Of a stretch of 64,000 nt of DNA, positions 1 to 8,838 are shown piece by piece. The first letter of the stretch is position 1. Each line of letters starts with the position of its first letter. This stretch comes from DATAES01 sp963802415 (GTDB taxonomy: Bacteria; Actinomycetota; Acidimicrobiia; Acidimicrobiales; JACDCH01), in assembly GCA_963802415.1 (NCBI GenBank), contig CAWDIH010000001.1:1612001-1676000 (forward strand). The letters are read 5' to 3'. The notes under the pieces are model-generated. The model did no database searches, was not told where the DNA came from, and saw only the letters and a program-made list of their open reading frames with translations. The position numbers and the translations under genes are program-made.

Positions 1-8
1 GGAGCGTC

Positions 9-314
9 ATGGCTGCGGGTGTGATCTTGGAGTTCGAAGGCGTTACCGAGACGGAATATCGCGCTGTGAACGCCGCGCTGGGCATCGACCCGGCTACCGG
101 TGAGGGCGACTGGCCGGCCGGACTGGTGTCGCACTCAGGCGGGCTCGATGAGAGCGGTCACCTTGTTGTGATGGAGGTGTGGGACACGCCGGAACACCAG
201 GAGCGGTTCATGGAAGGTCGGCTGGGCGAAGCGCTCGCCAAGGGCGGGATCACAGAGCCACCGTCGAGCGTGACCTGGATCGAGCTGATCGCGCACCACC
301 ACCCCGGCGGCTGA
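9..314 (+). CDS. Small hypothetical protein, possible dimeric alpha/beta-barrel fold
   Basis: A 101-residue soluble protein with ATG preceded by GGAGCG at positions 1-6. It has no signal peptide or membrane segment. The order of beta strands and helices (VILEFEGV near the N-terminus, then LVVMEVWDTPEHQERFM at about 52-69, then VTWIELIAHH near the end) resembles small stress-responsive A/B-barrel or antibiotic-monooxygenase-like proteins. No catalytic residue can be named. It points away from the LuxR-type gene on the other strand. The fold assignment is inference and the function is unknown. Confidence 0.6.
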   Translation: MAAGVILEFEGVTETEYRAVNAALGIDPATGEGDWPAGLVSHSGGLDESGHLVVMEVWDTPEHQERFMEGRLGEALAKGGITEPPSSVTWIELIAHHHPGG

Positions 315-468
315 ACCCTCGGACGAGCATCGTGTGCAGCCCTCGCTTTGCGGGCGCGCCCCGACATGAGTAGCAACGGGATCGGCGCTCGTGAGCTGGC
401 CTGAGTCCGACCATCGTGCACTGACTCGGCTCATGGACGTGTCGATGCACAATGGCCGGCCGACTTCG

Positions 469-1095
469 CTAGATCAGGCCTTCGCGCAGGGCCCACGCCA
501 CCGCATGCGTACGGTTGCGCAGGCAGAGGCGCGTCGTGACGTCGTGGATCACGGTCTTGATCGTGCGCTGCGAGTAGGCGAGCTTCCTGGAGATCTCCTC
601 CGTGTCGAAGCCTTCGGCAACGAGGCGGAGCACGTCGATCTCGCGCTCGGTGAGTCCTGTCATCGTGAGGCCGCGCGGCGCGAGGACCTGCCGCTGCAGC
701 TGGCCGACTTGATGTAGTAGTCGGCCGAGCATGTCGGGCGGCAGCGATCCCTCGCCGCGGGCCGCCGATTCGACGAGGGTGACCAGCGACGTGGCCGATG
801 CTTCGGCGCGACGGAGGATGCCGCACACGCCCGCTTCGAGCAGCGTGAGGATCACGGTGTCGTCCGGGTCGGGCACCACGATCGCGACCCGCGAACAGCC
901 GAGGTGCTGGATACTTCGGATGACGCGTATGACGTCTGCGTCGACGGCGTCGGCGACGACGACACCGACGACCGCCCGTTCGATCTCGTCTTCGGCCACG
1001 AGATCGACCTCGGGCTGCGGACGCAACCTCGACACGATGCCGGCCTCGGATAGCGGGTCGGTTGCGTACACGTACGTGGGAATGCGATTCCTCAT
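469..1095 (-). CDS. LuxR/NarL-type response regulator with an atypical receiver
   Basis: A 208-residue protein starting MRNRIPTYVYATDPL. The reading frame extends further upstream, but this ATG gives the usual NarL-type length and begins directly at the receiver-like strand. The C-terminal helix-turn-helix lies at about 145-208 (LTEREIDVLRLVAEGF, then SQRTIKTVIHDV). The N-terminal half has receiver-like alternating strands and helices, but the lysine that normally precedes the last strand-helix is replaced (GILRRAEAS) and the phospho-Asp is not clear. It may therefore work without classical phosphorylation. It lies downstream of and codirectional with the giant propeller gene, and no histidine kinase is adjacent. 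Confidence 0.8.
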   Translation of the reverse strand: MRNRIPTYVYATDPLSEAGIVSRLRPQPEVDLVAEDEIERAVVGVVVADAVDADVIRVIRSIQHLGCSRVAIVVPDPDDTVILTLLEAGVCGILRRAEASATSLVTLVESAARGEGSLPPDMLGRLLHQVGQLQRQVLAPRGLTMTGLTEREIDVLRLVAEGFDTEEISRKLAYSQRTIKTVIHDVTTRLCLRNRTHAVAWALREGLI

Positions 1096-1162
1096 CCGGC
1101 GTACCTCAATTTCACTCGCCCTGTCGTACTGATGTGTTTCCTGGCCCCTTCCGCCGAAACCG

Positions 1163-4100
1163 TCAGCCCCTCGTGAGGAAGTTGGGGGCCTGGCTCGTCG
1201 CGTAGGCAACCAAGAGGGGGGCCCGCGCGGTGGCCGTCGGGGCCAGACTCGTGCCGACGACGAACCTCGAGCCGGGGCTCGTCTTCGGGAACAGCACCGC
1301 CACCACCCGGAAGTTGCCGGCGGCGTCAGCGATGGCGATGCGTGACTCGGGGTACACGCGCGTCGGGTCGCGAGTGTCCACGGTGGTCAATGCGACCGCT
1401 TGTCCCGGCTGCCAGCCCAGGCCGATGACGTCAACCGTCCGTCCTGGCGCAACGACGCCGGGATTCGCGATGAGCGTTGGCGTTCGACCCCTGAGCGGCG
1501 CCAGGTGCGGCGAGCCTCCCGCGGTGTCCACGAACTGCACGAACGCCGACCGGTTCCCCGGCGCCGTCGAGTGGAACGCGACCCGCACCACACACGTGGC
1601 GAGCGGGTTCACCACGGCGCCGCTGCACAGATCCGACGTGATCGTGAAGTCAGCGGGGTTTGCGCCGGTGAGCGTCACCGAGGAGATGGCGAACGGATTC
1701 CCGCCCGCGTTGGTGACCGTCAACGGCGCGTCCGGCGTCGGCTGCCCGAGCGTTTGCAGGCCGAAGTCGAGCGGCACCGGCGTCACCTGGAACGCGGGCG
1801 CGCCGGCGCCCCCCGTGAGCGGGACGTCCGTCGTGATTCGGGACGGAGGTGTCCCAGGGGGGATCGGCAGGCCCTCGGGGTTGTTGGCCGGGAACGGTGT
1901 GCCGGTCACAACTCGCAAGACGGCGGTCCGCGTGCCGAAGGCAGTCGGCGCGAAGTCGAGCGAGACGACGCACGGCGTGTCGAGGTGGATGATCGCGTAG
2001 TTGGGAACAGGAGCCACTGGCGCTGCAGGTACGTCCGGCAGGCTCGGCTGGCATCCCGCCGTCCCGACGATGTTGAAATCTCCGGGATTGGCGCCCGTCA
2101 GGGATGCGGAGAGAATCGGCGCCGGACCGAAGTCCGCGGTGCTGAACTGCACCGACGACAGTGCCGACGAGCTGCCGACTGGCACGGCGCCGAAGTCGAC
2201 GCTCGGCGGTATCGCCGAATCAACAGGGCGGAGCTCGCGCAGGAAGACGTCCTCCCCATTGTTCGTATCGGGTGTGACGAACGCTCCGCCTGGTGCGGGA
2301 ACGAAGGGCAACTGGTCGTCGGCAACCGACGTGAAGGTGATGAACCGGCCGTCGCCCGAGACCGATGTGTCGAACTGCGCGCTGTCCGGCATCCCTCCGG
2401 TCGAGTTGTTCGGATCAGCAGACAGACCGATCACTTGCGGCGCGCCGGCATGGTTGGGGGTCACGATGTCGGCGACGACCACCACGGAACAGGGCCCCTC
2501 GCAATCGGCTGCGTCATGCGGAAGGAGGTTGCGCGCATCAGTGTCGAAGCTGACGTACCTTCCGTCGTCGCTGATATCAGGGTTCGTCGAGTCGCCGTCG
2601 CCGAACGTCGGGGGGCCGCTCCCTGCCTGCGATGCGACATCCGTCGAAGCGATGTTGCCGGCGGCGTCGCGACGGACGACGACGATCTGGTTCGTGTTGT
2701 TCGCGAAGGGGCTGTTGAGCACCTGAGGAGTCGCGGGATCTGGCGAGTTGATGTACCTGAAGTCGTACGCGACGACTGTTCCGTCGCCGTTCACCGCCGG
2801 CGTGTCGGTGATGGTGTTCTCGAACGGACTCGAACGGTTGTCGCCGGCGACCTGCGGCGTGAAGGCGCTGCTCGTGACCATGACGTAGCGCGTGTTGCCG
2901 GCACCATCCTTTGCTCCGGACCCGGTGATCTGGCGGTCGTAGGCCCACGCGACGGAGGCGGTGTCCGGGAACTCGGTCTCGTCGACAGGGATGTCCGCCA
3001 CGAACACGACATGGTTGCCGTCAGCAGAGATGCGCGGAATACGAGGAGCGGAGAAGCCGGCTTGTGTGAGCTCCGTCGTCGTGGTGTCTGCAGTGCCCTC
3101 GTACGGGACCCCGTTGCCGTTCGAGTCCTCGTTCACGACGAAGGCACGGCGCACATCGTTCTCGCTGCAGAAGACGGTCTGACTCGGCGCGTTCGGAGTC
3201 GAGGTCCAGTACGTCACCTGTGAGCCGTCGCCCGAGATGTCGGGGTCGCATTCAGCCCTGTTGAGTTGCGCGGAGACGACGTGCAGTACCGGTGTGCCCG
3301 TGAAGTCGCCGTTTCCGTTCACGGGGCCGCGGTCGAGCACCAGCACGGATGCCGCCTTCAGTGGCGTGGGAGGAACTGTCGAGTTGTCGGTCCCGACAAC
3401 TGTGAACGAGCCGAACGCGATGTACCGGCCGTCACCGGAGATCGATGACGAGAAGCTGCTGTCCGCCGAGACGGTGGCAGCACCGGGGGCGATGGAGACG
3501 AGTGACGTCGTCGCGCGCAATCGATCGCGAACGTAGATGTCGGAGGTGCCGTTGTTGTCGCGAGGATCCAGACTCGCGTTGGTTTGGAACGCGACGTAGC
3601 GGCCGTTGGCCGAGATCTCGCCGCCGAACGAGGAGCCCGGAATCTGGCCGCTCGGCCCAAGGCTGGCTCGCTCGGTCACGCCCGGGCTGGGCGGGAGGCT
3701 CGACACACCCTGGATCAGGCCGAAGTCGTGCGGGAGCTTGTGTCCGGCCAGCGTGATGTCCAGCTGTGCGTCGCGCAGGCCGATCCCGGTGGGATGGAAG
3801 ATCACTGCCACCGCGCACGGTTCGCCGATGTGGAAGACCTGATGCGAGCAGCTGTCCGGGCTGACGGTGAAGTCACTCGTGTTTGGACCCGCGACCGTCA
3901 CCTGCGCTGCGCTCCACGGCCCGAACTGATTGGTGTCGACGGTCGCCGTGAACGGGCCGGACGTCGCGCCCACCGGCGTGTCGGTGAATGGCTGCGGGGA
4001 GAACGTGACGAACAGGCGCGGCAACCACTCGCGCACAAAGACATCGGGCTGGTTGTTGGTGTCACCGCCAGAGGGCGCGAAGTTCGTTGCGTCGGACGTG

Positions 4101-5596
4101 ATGGCCGAGAACTGACCCGTTGCGGAGATGGCCACCTGGTAGCTGCGCTTGTCCCCCACCGTTCCGTTGGCATCGTTCGAGTCCGCGGACTTCGACGTCA
4201 GAACTGGAGCACGGTCGGCGTCGGCGGCAGCCAGGTCGACCGCGTAGATGTCGCACCGGTTGGCCGCGGCGGCGATGCCCGCACAATTGACGCCCTGAGG
4301 GCTGCTCAGCCCGAGGTTCGTAGCAGAGCTCGCGAAGTTGACGTATCGACCGTCGTCGGACACGACCGGTAGGGAGCTGTCGCCGTTTCCGGCGAGTGTG
4401 TCGAGTTGCGCCGGGTTCCCGCTGTTGGCGCTGACGACGACGGGGTTGACCGGATTGCCGCTGGCGTCGCGGTGCACGGCGATGATCTGGAATGTCGCGT
4501 TCGGCAGGCGTCCCGGGGCCGTGGGCGGGATCATCTGGTGCGAATACGAATACACGACCACGCTTCCGTCGCCCGAGATGTCGGGACTCGAGGATGCCGA
4601 ATCCTGGAGAGGATCGGCCAGTGGGTTGCCGTTGCCATCTGTCAGGTTGAACGCCGTCGACGTCGCGATGGTTTGCCGCGTGTTTCCTGCCGCATCGAGG
4701 TCGGGCGTGCCGTCGACCGAGCGGTCATACACGAAAGCGATTGGTGCGCCGAGCGGCAGCGTGTCGGGGTCCAAGAGAAGCAGTGGGTGCACGGCAATCT
4801 TGGGGACCGGCGCAGGCTTCACCGCGATGAACACCACGTGCCTTCCGTCCGCGGAGATCTTCGGCTGGCTGGACACGGCTCCCGCGACGCCGAAGTCGAT
4901 CGTGGTCTGGTCCATTGCGTTTTCGGCGATGACACCGTTGTGGTTTCGGTCCCGGTCGCGGAGCAAGACGTCGAGACCGACGTGGAAGGCGATCTGACTG
5001 CCGTCGGCGGAGATCGTCGGCGAGTCAGCGGCGGAGCCGAGCGAGGAGGTCCCGGTCGTATCCACGCTCACGAGACCCGGTGCGCCGGGCGGGCCCGGGA
5101 AGCTGCCGTCGAGCGCAGGCGCTCCACGGTCGACGACGAAGACGCCCGACGCCGTGAACGGCGGACCACCCCACTGCTTGCTCTGCGACTTGAACGCCAC
5201 CCAGCGACCGTCGTTGGACAGCGTGGCCTGTGAGCTGTCGTCGCCGGCGACGCCGTTGGTCGTGTTCTGGAACTTGGAGATCAGCGTCGTGGTGCCGGCG
5301 ATCGTGTCCCGCACGTACACGTCGTTCGAGCCGTTCGTGTCGCTGTCGGCGGGACTGTTCTCACCTGTCGTGAAGGCGACGAAGCGGCCGTTGCCCGAGA
5401 TTGCCGGCTCCGAGGCGCCCGATGGAAGCTGCGAATTCGGATTCGAGAGCGAGACTCGCTGGAGGTCGCCGAATCCGAATGGAGGGAAGGCATCGGTCCG
5501 CGACGCAACCCCGACAATGGGCGCCAGGGACACCAGCGCGATCACGACGGCGGCGCGCGCCGCCTTCACAAGCCCTCTTGGGGAGAGTGCGTCCAC
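1163..5596 (-). CDS. Giant secreted double beta-propeller protein with choice-of-anchor-D domains
   Basis: A 1477-residue protein with a GTG start preceded by AGGAG. The N-terminus is a Sec-type signal (positively charged start, hydrophobic core about 14-30, then TDA). PD40/TolB-type blade motifs of the form S-x-D/N-G-x-x-V-x-F occur seven times in the first half (about 60-510) and seven times in the second (about 640-1110), suggesting two seven-bladed propellers. Propeller 1 is followed by an immunoglobulin-like choice-of-anchor-D domain (about 525-623). Propeller 2 is followed by two more (about 1124-1265 and 1267-1368) and a final beta domain to the C-terminus. Such proteins are probably cell-surface binding proteins. 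The neighbours suggest an association with an injection system. The biochemical role is unknown. Confidence 0.8.
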   Translation of the reverse strand: MDALSPRGLVKAARAAVVIALVSLAPIVGVASRTDAFPPFGFGDLQRVSLSNPNSQLPSGASEPAISGNGRFVAFTTGENSPADSDTNGSNDVYVRDTIAGTTTLISKFQNTTNGVAGDDSSQATLSNDGRWVAFKSQSKQWGGPPFTASGVFVVDRGAPALDGSFPGPPGAPGLVSVDTTGTSSLGSAADSPTISADGSQIAFHVGLDVLLRDRDRNHNGVIAENAMDQTTIDFGVAGAVSSQPKISADGRHVVFIAVKPAPVPKIAVHPLLLLDPDTLPLGAPIAFVYDRSVDGTPDLDAAGNTRQTIATSTAFNLTDGNGNPLADPLQDSASSSPDISGDGSVVVYSYSHQMIPPTAPGRLPNATFQIIAVHRDASGNPVNPVVVSANSGNPAQLDTLAGNGDSSLPVVSDDGRYVNFASSATNLGLSSPQGVNCAGIAAAANRCDIYAVDLAAADADRAPVLTSKSADSNDANGTVGDKRSYQVAISATGQFSAITSDATNFAPSGGDTNNQPDVFVREWLPRLFVTFSPQPFTDTPVGATSGPFTATVDTNQFGPWSAAQVTVAGPNTSDFTVSPDSCSHQVFHIGEPCAVAVIFHPTGIGLRDAQLDITLAGHKLPHDFGLIQGVSSLPPSPGVTERASLGPSGQIPGSSFGGEISANGRYVAFQTNASLDPRDNNGTSDIYVRDRLRATTSLVSIAPGAATVSADSSFSSSISGDGRYIAFGSFTVVGTDNSTVPPTPLKAASVLVLDRGPVNGNGDFTGTPVLHVVSAQLNRAECDPDISGDGSQVTYWTSTPNAPSQTVFCSENDVRRAFVVNEDSNGNGVPYEGTADTTTTELTQAGFSAPRIPRISADGNHVVFVADIPVDETEFPDTASVAWAYDRQITGSGAKDGAGNTRYVMVTSSAFTPQVAGDNRSSPFENTITDTPAVNGDGTVVAYDFRYINSPDPATPQVLNSPFANNTNQIVVVRRDAAGNIASTDVASQAGSGPPTFGDGDSTNPDISDDGRYVSFDTDARNLLPHDAADCEGPCSVVVVADIVTPNHAGAPQVIGLSADPNNSTGGMPDSAQFDTSVSGDGRFITFTSVADDQLPFVPAPGGAFVTPDTNNGEDVFLRELRPVDSAIPPSVDFGAVPVGSSSALSSVQFSTADFGPAPILSASLTGANPGDFNIVGTAGCQPSLPDVPAAPVAPVPNYAIIHLDTPCVVSLDFAPTAFGTRTAVLRVVTGTPFPANNPEGLPIPPGTPPSRITTDVPLTGGAGAPAFQVTPVPLDFGLQTLGQPTPDAPLTVTNAGGNPFAISSVTLTGANPADFTITSDLCSGAVVNPLATCVVRVAFHSTAPGNRSAFVQFVDTAGGSPHLAPLRGRTPTLIANPGVVAPGRTVDVIGLGWQPGQAVALTTVDTRDPTRVYPESRIAIADAAGNFRVVAVLFPKTSPGSRFVVGTSLAPTATARAPLLVAYATSQAPNFLTRG

Positions 5597-5710
5597 CCCG
5601 CTCTCCTACTGCCACCCGTTGGTCGTCCAGAAGTGGACGACGCGTTTCGGCGACAGCATGCCACATCGGACGACTCTGCCCTAGAGGGAACTTCGTGACA
5701 GTCGGCACTT

Positions 5711-7108
5711 TTGGGCGGACCGGGAGTGCTGGACATCCCGAACGACGAGTTTTACGTTCCGCAAGTAATGGGCGTGGCGACAGCAGTTGTGACCCAGGCA
5801 GACGAAGTCGAACCCGGCGAGTCCGTCTCCTGGAGCTATCGGATCCGTAATTCCGGCCAGGTGGTCGATCAGTTCATGATCGACGTGGTCGGTGATGCCG
5901 GAGAGTGGGCGACCGCGGAGCCGGCAGAGGTGAACCTCTTCCCCGGCGGCGAGGAAGAGGTGACGATCACCTTCGCTCCACCTCGGTCATCGTCGGTGCC
6001 GGCCGGCGAGGTCGCCTTCGCCGTGCGCATCGTGTCGAGTGAAGACACGGCGGGTTCGGCGGTCGTCGAGGGCACGATTCGGGTCCTGCCGTTCGACGAG
6101 ATGAACGCAGAGCTGGTGCCGCGGACGATTCGGCTCAAGCGGCGAGGCACGACCGAGCTGGCGGTCGACAACGCGGGCAACACGTCGCGATCGGTGCAGT
6201 TCTTCATCGAGCAGGAAGAGGAGAACCTCCGAGTGATCGTCGATCCGACGGTCATGGACCTCACGCCAGGCAAGGCGACATTCGCGAACGTGACCGTTCG
6301 CCCGAAGCGAACGTTCTGGCGTGGCCAACCGAAGACGTTGCCCTTCCAGATCGCGGTCCTGAACGAAGATCGCACGGGCCCCCCGGTGTATGCCGACGGC
6401 GTCGTTGTGCAGGAGCAACTTCTTCCGAAGTGGCTCCTGAAGTTGTTGCTCGCCTTGCTTGCGGCTGCGCTCATTCTCTTCATCCTGTGGCAGACGGTGT
6501 TCAAGTCCGTGATCGAGTCGACCGCGAAGGACGCGGTGAAGCCGCAGGTCGCAGCCGCGGCCGACGCAGCGAACCAAGCGAAGGCCGCACAGCAGGCCGC
6601 CGACGACGCCGCGACCAAGGCGGCCGGAAGCGCGAGCCAGGCAGCCGAGAGTGCCAACCAGGCGGGCGGCGGTGGCGGAGGCACCGCAACGACGACGCCG
6701 ACGACAACGGTCCCCGGGGCCATCGGTTCGGGTGGCGTGCTCGGCCAAGGGACGCCCGCCGCCTTCCGGCTGACGTCGCCGCCCGAGGCGATGCCGGGCG
6801 CTGGGTTCAAAACTTCGGCGCCCGCTCCGATTCCAGCCGGCAAGCAACTGCTGGTGACGGACGTCGTGTTCCAGAACTCCGCCGGTGACACGGGCACGTT
6901 CCGGGTCCAGCGCGGCGCTGACATCTTGTTCGAGGAAGGGCTCAACAACTTCCGCGACCTCGACTTCCACTTCGTGACACCCGTCGTCGTCGACCCCGCG
7001 GCGGGACAGAACCTGACGATCTCGGTCGCGTGCCAGACCACGGTCAACAACGGCCCGTGCACGGCGTCGGCGTACTTCGCAGGCGTCAACAACACGCCGT
7101 CGCCCTGA
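5711..7108 (+). CDS. Single-pass membrane protein with tandem Ig-like domains (injection-system associated)
   Basis: Up to 465 residues. The frame opens with TTG at 5711, and GTG at 5726 and ATG at 5768 are alternatives. The ATG gives the N-terminus MGVATAVVTQ, which fits best, although no clear ribosome site distinguishes them. Two COG1470-like beta domains occupy about 20-125 and 130-230. One hydrophobic helix (about 233-262, starting LLPKWLLKLLLALL) crosses the membrane. An Ala/Gln-rich coiled-coil stretch (about 270-315), a Gly/Thr/Pro linker and a C-terminal beta domain follow. It is divergent from the giant propeller gene and 13 bases upstream of the DUF4280 gene. By layout it could tether or trigger a contractile injection particle at the membrane, as proposed for CisA of Streptomyces. 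That parallel is inference. Confidence 0.7.
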   Translation: MGGPGVLDIPNDEFYVPQVMGVATAVVTQADEVEPGESVSWSYRIRNSGQVVDQFMIDVVGDAGEWATAEPAEVNLFPGGEEEVTITFAPPRSSSVPAGEVAFAVRIVSSEDTAGSAVVEGTIRVLPFDEMNAELVPRTIRLKRRGTTELAVDNAGNTSRSVQFFIEQEEENLRVIVDPTVMDLTPGKATFANVTVRPKRTFWRGQPKTLPFQIAVLNEDRTGPPVYADGVVVQEQLLPKWLLKLLLALLAAALILFILWQTVFKSVIESTAKDAVKPQVAAAADAANQAKAAQQAADDAATKAAGSASQAAESANQAGGGGGGTATTTPTTTVPGAIGSGGVLGQGTPAAFRLTSPPEAMPGAGFKTSAPAPIPAGKQLLVTDVVFQNSAGDTGTFRVQRGADILFEEGLNNFRDLDFHFVTPVVVDPAAGQNLTISVACQTTVNNGPCTASAYFAGVNNTPSP

Positions 7109-7121
7109 TCGGACAGCGACG

Positions 7122-7511
7122 ATGCCACCGAATGTCACGGCGACCGCAACGCTGACCTGCAGCTTCGGTATGGCGCCGTCCACGCTCAACGTCCTGCCGA
7201 CCAACCGCGTACTGGTGGAAGGCAAGCCGGCCGCGACGGTGCAGGACATGGTGGCGATCACGAACATCCCGCCCTTCGGGATGTGCACGACGCCGTCCAA
7301 TCCTGCGGTCGCGGCGGCGACGTCCGCGGCCATGGGTGTGCTGACCCCGGCACCGTGCATGCCTGTGGTAACTGGGCCGTGGATGCCTGGCGCGATGCTC
7401 ACGCAGATCGGCGGCATGCCGGCACTGACGTCCACGTGCACATGCACGTGCGCGTGGGGCGGCGTCATCACGATCAGCAACCCGGGCAGCGTCAAGACGA
7501 CCAGCACCTGA
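7122..7511 (+). CDS. DUF4280 PAAR-like spike-tip protein
   Basis: A 129-residue protein of the PAAR-like DUF4280 family. Visible family features are an early Cys-Ser-Phe-Gly (LTCSFGMAPSTLNVLP), a hydrophobic NIPPFGMC segment near residue 50, a Pro-Cys-Met-Pro pair, and a final Cys-rich CTCTCAWGGVI strand. PAAR-type proteins cap the spike of type VI and extracellular contractile injection systems and carry or sharpen the tip. The gene starts 13 bases after the membrane-protein gene and probably shares its transcript. No tube, sheath or baseplate gene is in the window, so the machine it belongs to must lie elsewhere. Confidence 0.85.
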   Translation: MPPNVTATATLTCSFGMAPSTLNVLPTNRVLVEGKPAATVQDMVAITNIPPFGMCTTPSNPAVAAATSAAMGVLTPAPCMPVVTGPWMPGAMLTQIGGMPALTSTCTCTCAWGGVITISNPGSVKTTST

Positions 7512-7556
7512 GCGCCCGCTCGACACCCAGCTCCGGTACTGCCGTTTCGGCGTTCG

Positions 7557-8543
7557 TTATGCGGACGAGCCGCGCATGTCGACGACGTTGGAGCCGTCGT
7601 CGTCGCTGTCGACCGGCGCGAGGTGTTTCATCTCGTCGACGAGCTGCGCGCCGAGTCGGTCGAGCGCGGCCTGCACGACCCGCGACAGAACCTGAAAGCG
7701 AACGTCGATCGCTTGCTCGACGGCCTCGGATGAAGCGTCGTCTCGATGCTCGGCGTCTTCCACGAATGTCTGAAGTCCCGCGCTGATGTCGTGTACCGAC
7801 GACTCGATGTGTGTCAGCCGCTCTTCGAGCGCGTGCAGTTGCGCGGCGGCCCGTCGTGAGGGCGGCTCGAGCCGCGACGATGTCGTATTCGCATGCGCAG
7901 GAGGCGGTGGAAATCCCGGCAACTGCAACTGAATCGGCATCGTCGGATCGGATGCGTGAGCAGGTTGCAGCTCGGCGGGCAACGCCGTCCCATCGAGTCC
8001 GGACCACTCACCCAGGCGCGCGCGCCACCGACCGAGCGCGCCGATCAGCTCGTCGCTGTGCTCGCCGCCGTCCGTCTCCTCTTCTGCTTCCGCCGTATCA
8101 GCGGTGGGCAGCTGGAACGAGACGTCGTCCTCGGTGCGCCACACCGCTGTCCAGCGCAGCCCGCGCTCGTTCGACGCCACCAGCTCTGCGGCGACGTGTG
8201 CCTCGTCGGGGCACGCCGCCACCATCACGACCGCTTCGACCGGATCCTCGAAGTCCCGGATGGACACCGGGGTGAGGTCGCCCATCTGATAGCAGGCCAC
8301 CGCCCAGCGGTTCTCCGCGACAGCCGGGTCGGGCACGAGCAGCTCACCGAGCTCATCCGACGCGCCGGCAAGTGCAAGACCGACGAGGAGCCGGGCCGCC
8401 TCGGTCGCCGCCGGGGGGCGAGCCGCGGTGTCGAGATCGAGTCCATCGAGCTGTGCGGCCGCGCTACGAAATCGCGAACCAGCCGTGGGGTCGGCCTCGA
8501 TGCACAAGTCTTTGGTGAGGAGTTCGAGCTCTGCAGAGTCCAC
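7557..8543 (-). CDS. Hypothetical protein with C-terminal coiled coil
   Basis: A 328-residue protein of unknown function. I chose the GTG start because GGAGGT lies eight bases upstream. The frame is open to an ATG at 8597. The first about 170 residues look globular, with alternating hydrophobic strands (AVVMVAACPDEAHVAAELVA). An acidic linker follows (EAEEETDGGEHSDE), then a Pro-rich segment near PGFPPPP. The last about 100 residues form an amphipathic helix with heptads (LHALEERLTHIESSVHDI), ending in an acidic tail. There is no signal peptide. It converges on the DUF4280 gene with 45 bases between stops. It may serve the same system, but nothing in its sequence proves this. Confidence 0.65.
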   Translation of the reverse strand: MDSAELELLTKDLCIEADPTAGSRFRSAAAQLDGLDLDTAARPPAATEAARLLVGLALAGASDELGELLVPDPAVAENRWAVACYQMGDLTPVSIRDFEDPVEAVVMVAACPDEAHVAAELVASNERGLRWTAVWRTEDDVSFQLPTADTAEAEEETDGGEHSDELIGALGRWRARLGEWSGLDGTALPAELQPAHASDPTMPIQLQLPGFPPPPAHANTTSSRLEPPSRRAAAQLHALEERLTHIESSVHDISAGLQTFVEDAEHRDDASSEAVEQAIDVRFQVLSRVVQAALDRLGAQLVDEMKHLAPVDSDDDGSNVVDMRGSSA

Positions 8544-8616
8544 CGCGGGACCTCCGGACGTCGGCGCACCGCCAAGCGCGCAACCAGTATGTCTCATCTG
8601 CGATTGGCGAGTTGCA

Positions 8617-8838
8617 TCACGCTTCGGAGCTGTCGTTGTCGCGCCGCATCGTTTCGCTCAGCACTGTCATCGCGAGGAGCGCGCCGACGGCCGCAGGCAG
8701 CAGCCACCACAAGTTGTGTCCCGAGTCGACGGCGAAGAACGTCGCGGCGATGGCAAGGACGACACCGACGGCAACCCGCCAGTCGTCCCCGACGATGAAG
8801 TCGTACCAGAACCGGAGGAACGATTCGACGTACTTCAC
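8617..8838 (-). CDS. Small two-helix membrane protein
   Basis: A 73-residue protein beginning with GTG that overlaps the stop of the upstream COG4280-type gene by four bases (GTGA), implying translational coupling. After an aromatic start (VKYVESFLRFWYDFIVGDDW) there are two hydrophobic helices at about 21-38 and 44-60 and a charged tail (MRRDNDSSEA). No family is recognised. The tight coupling suggests it is an accessory subunit of the larger membrane protein, or simply part of the same operon. Confidence 0.65.
   Translation of the reverse strand: MKYVESFLRFWYDFIVGDDWRVAVGVVLAIAATFFAVDSGHNLWWLLPAAVGALLAMTVLSETMRRDNDSSEA

Noticed and set aside
1400..3223. Long open frame on the plus strand inside the giant propeller gene.
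   Set aside because: It is antisense to a clearly conserved repeat protein, is extremely Arg-rich and has no recognisable domain. Long antisense frames are expected in GC-rich DNA.
5869..7507. Two long minus-strand frames opposite the membrane protein and DUF4280 genes.
   Set aside because: The plus-strand proteins have clear domains and a transmembrane helix. The opposite frames show no conserved motif.
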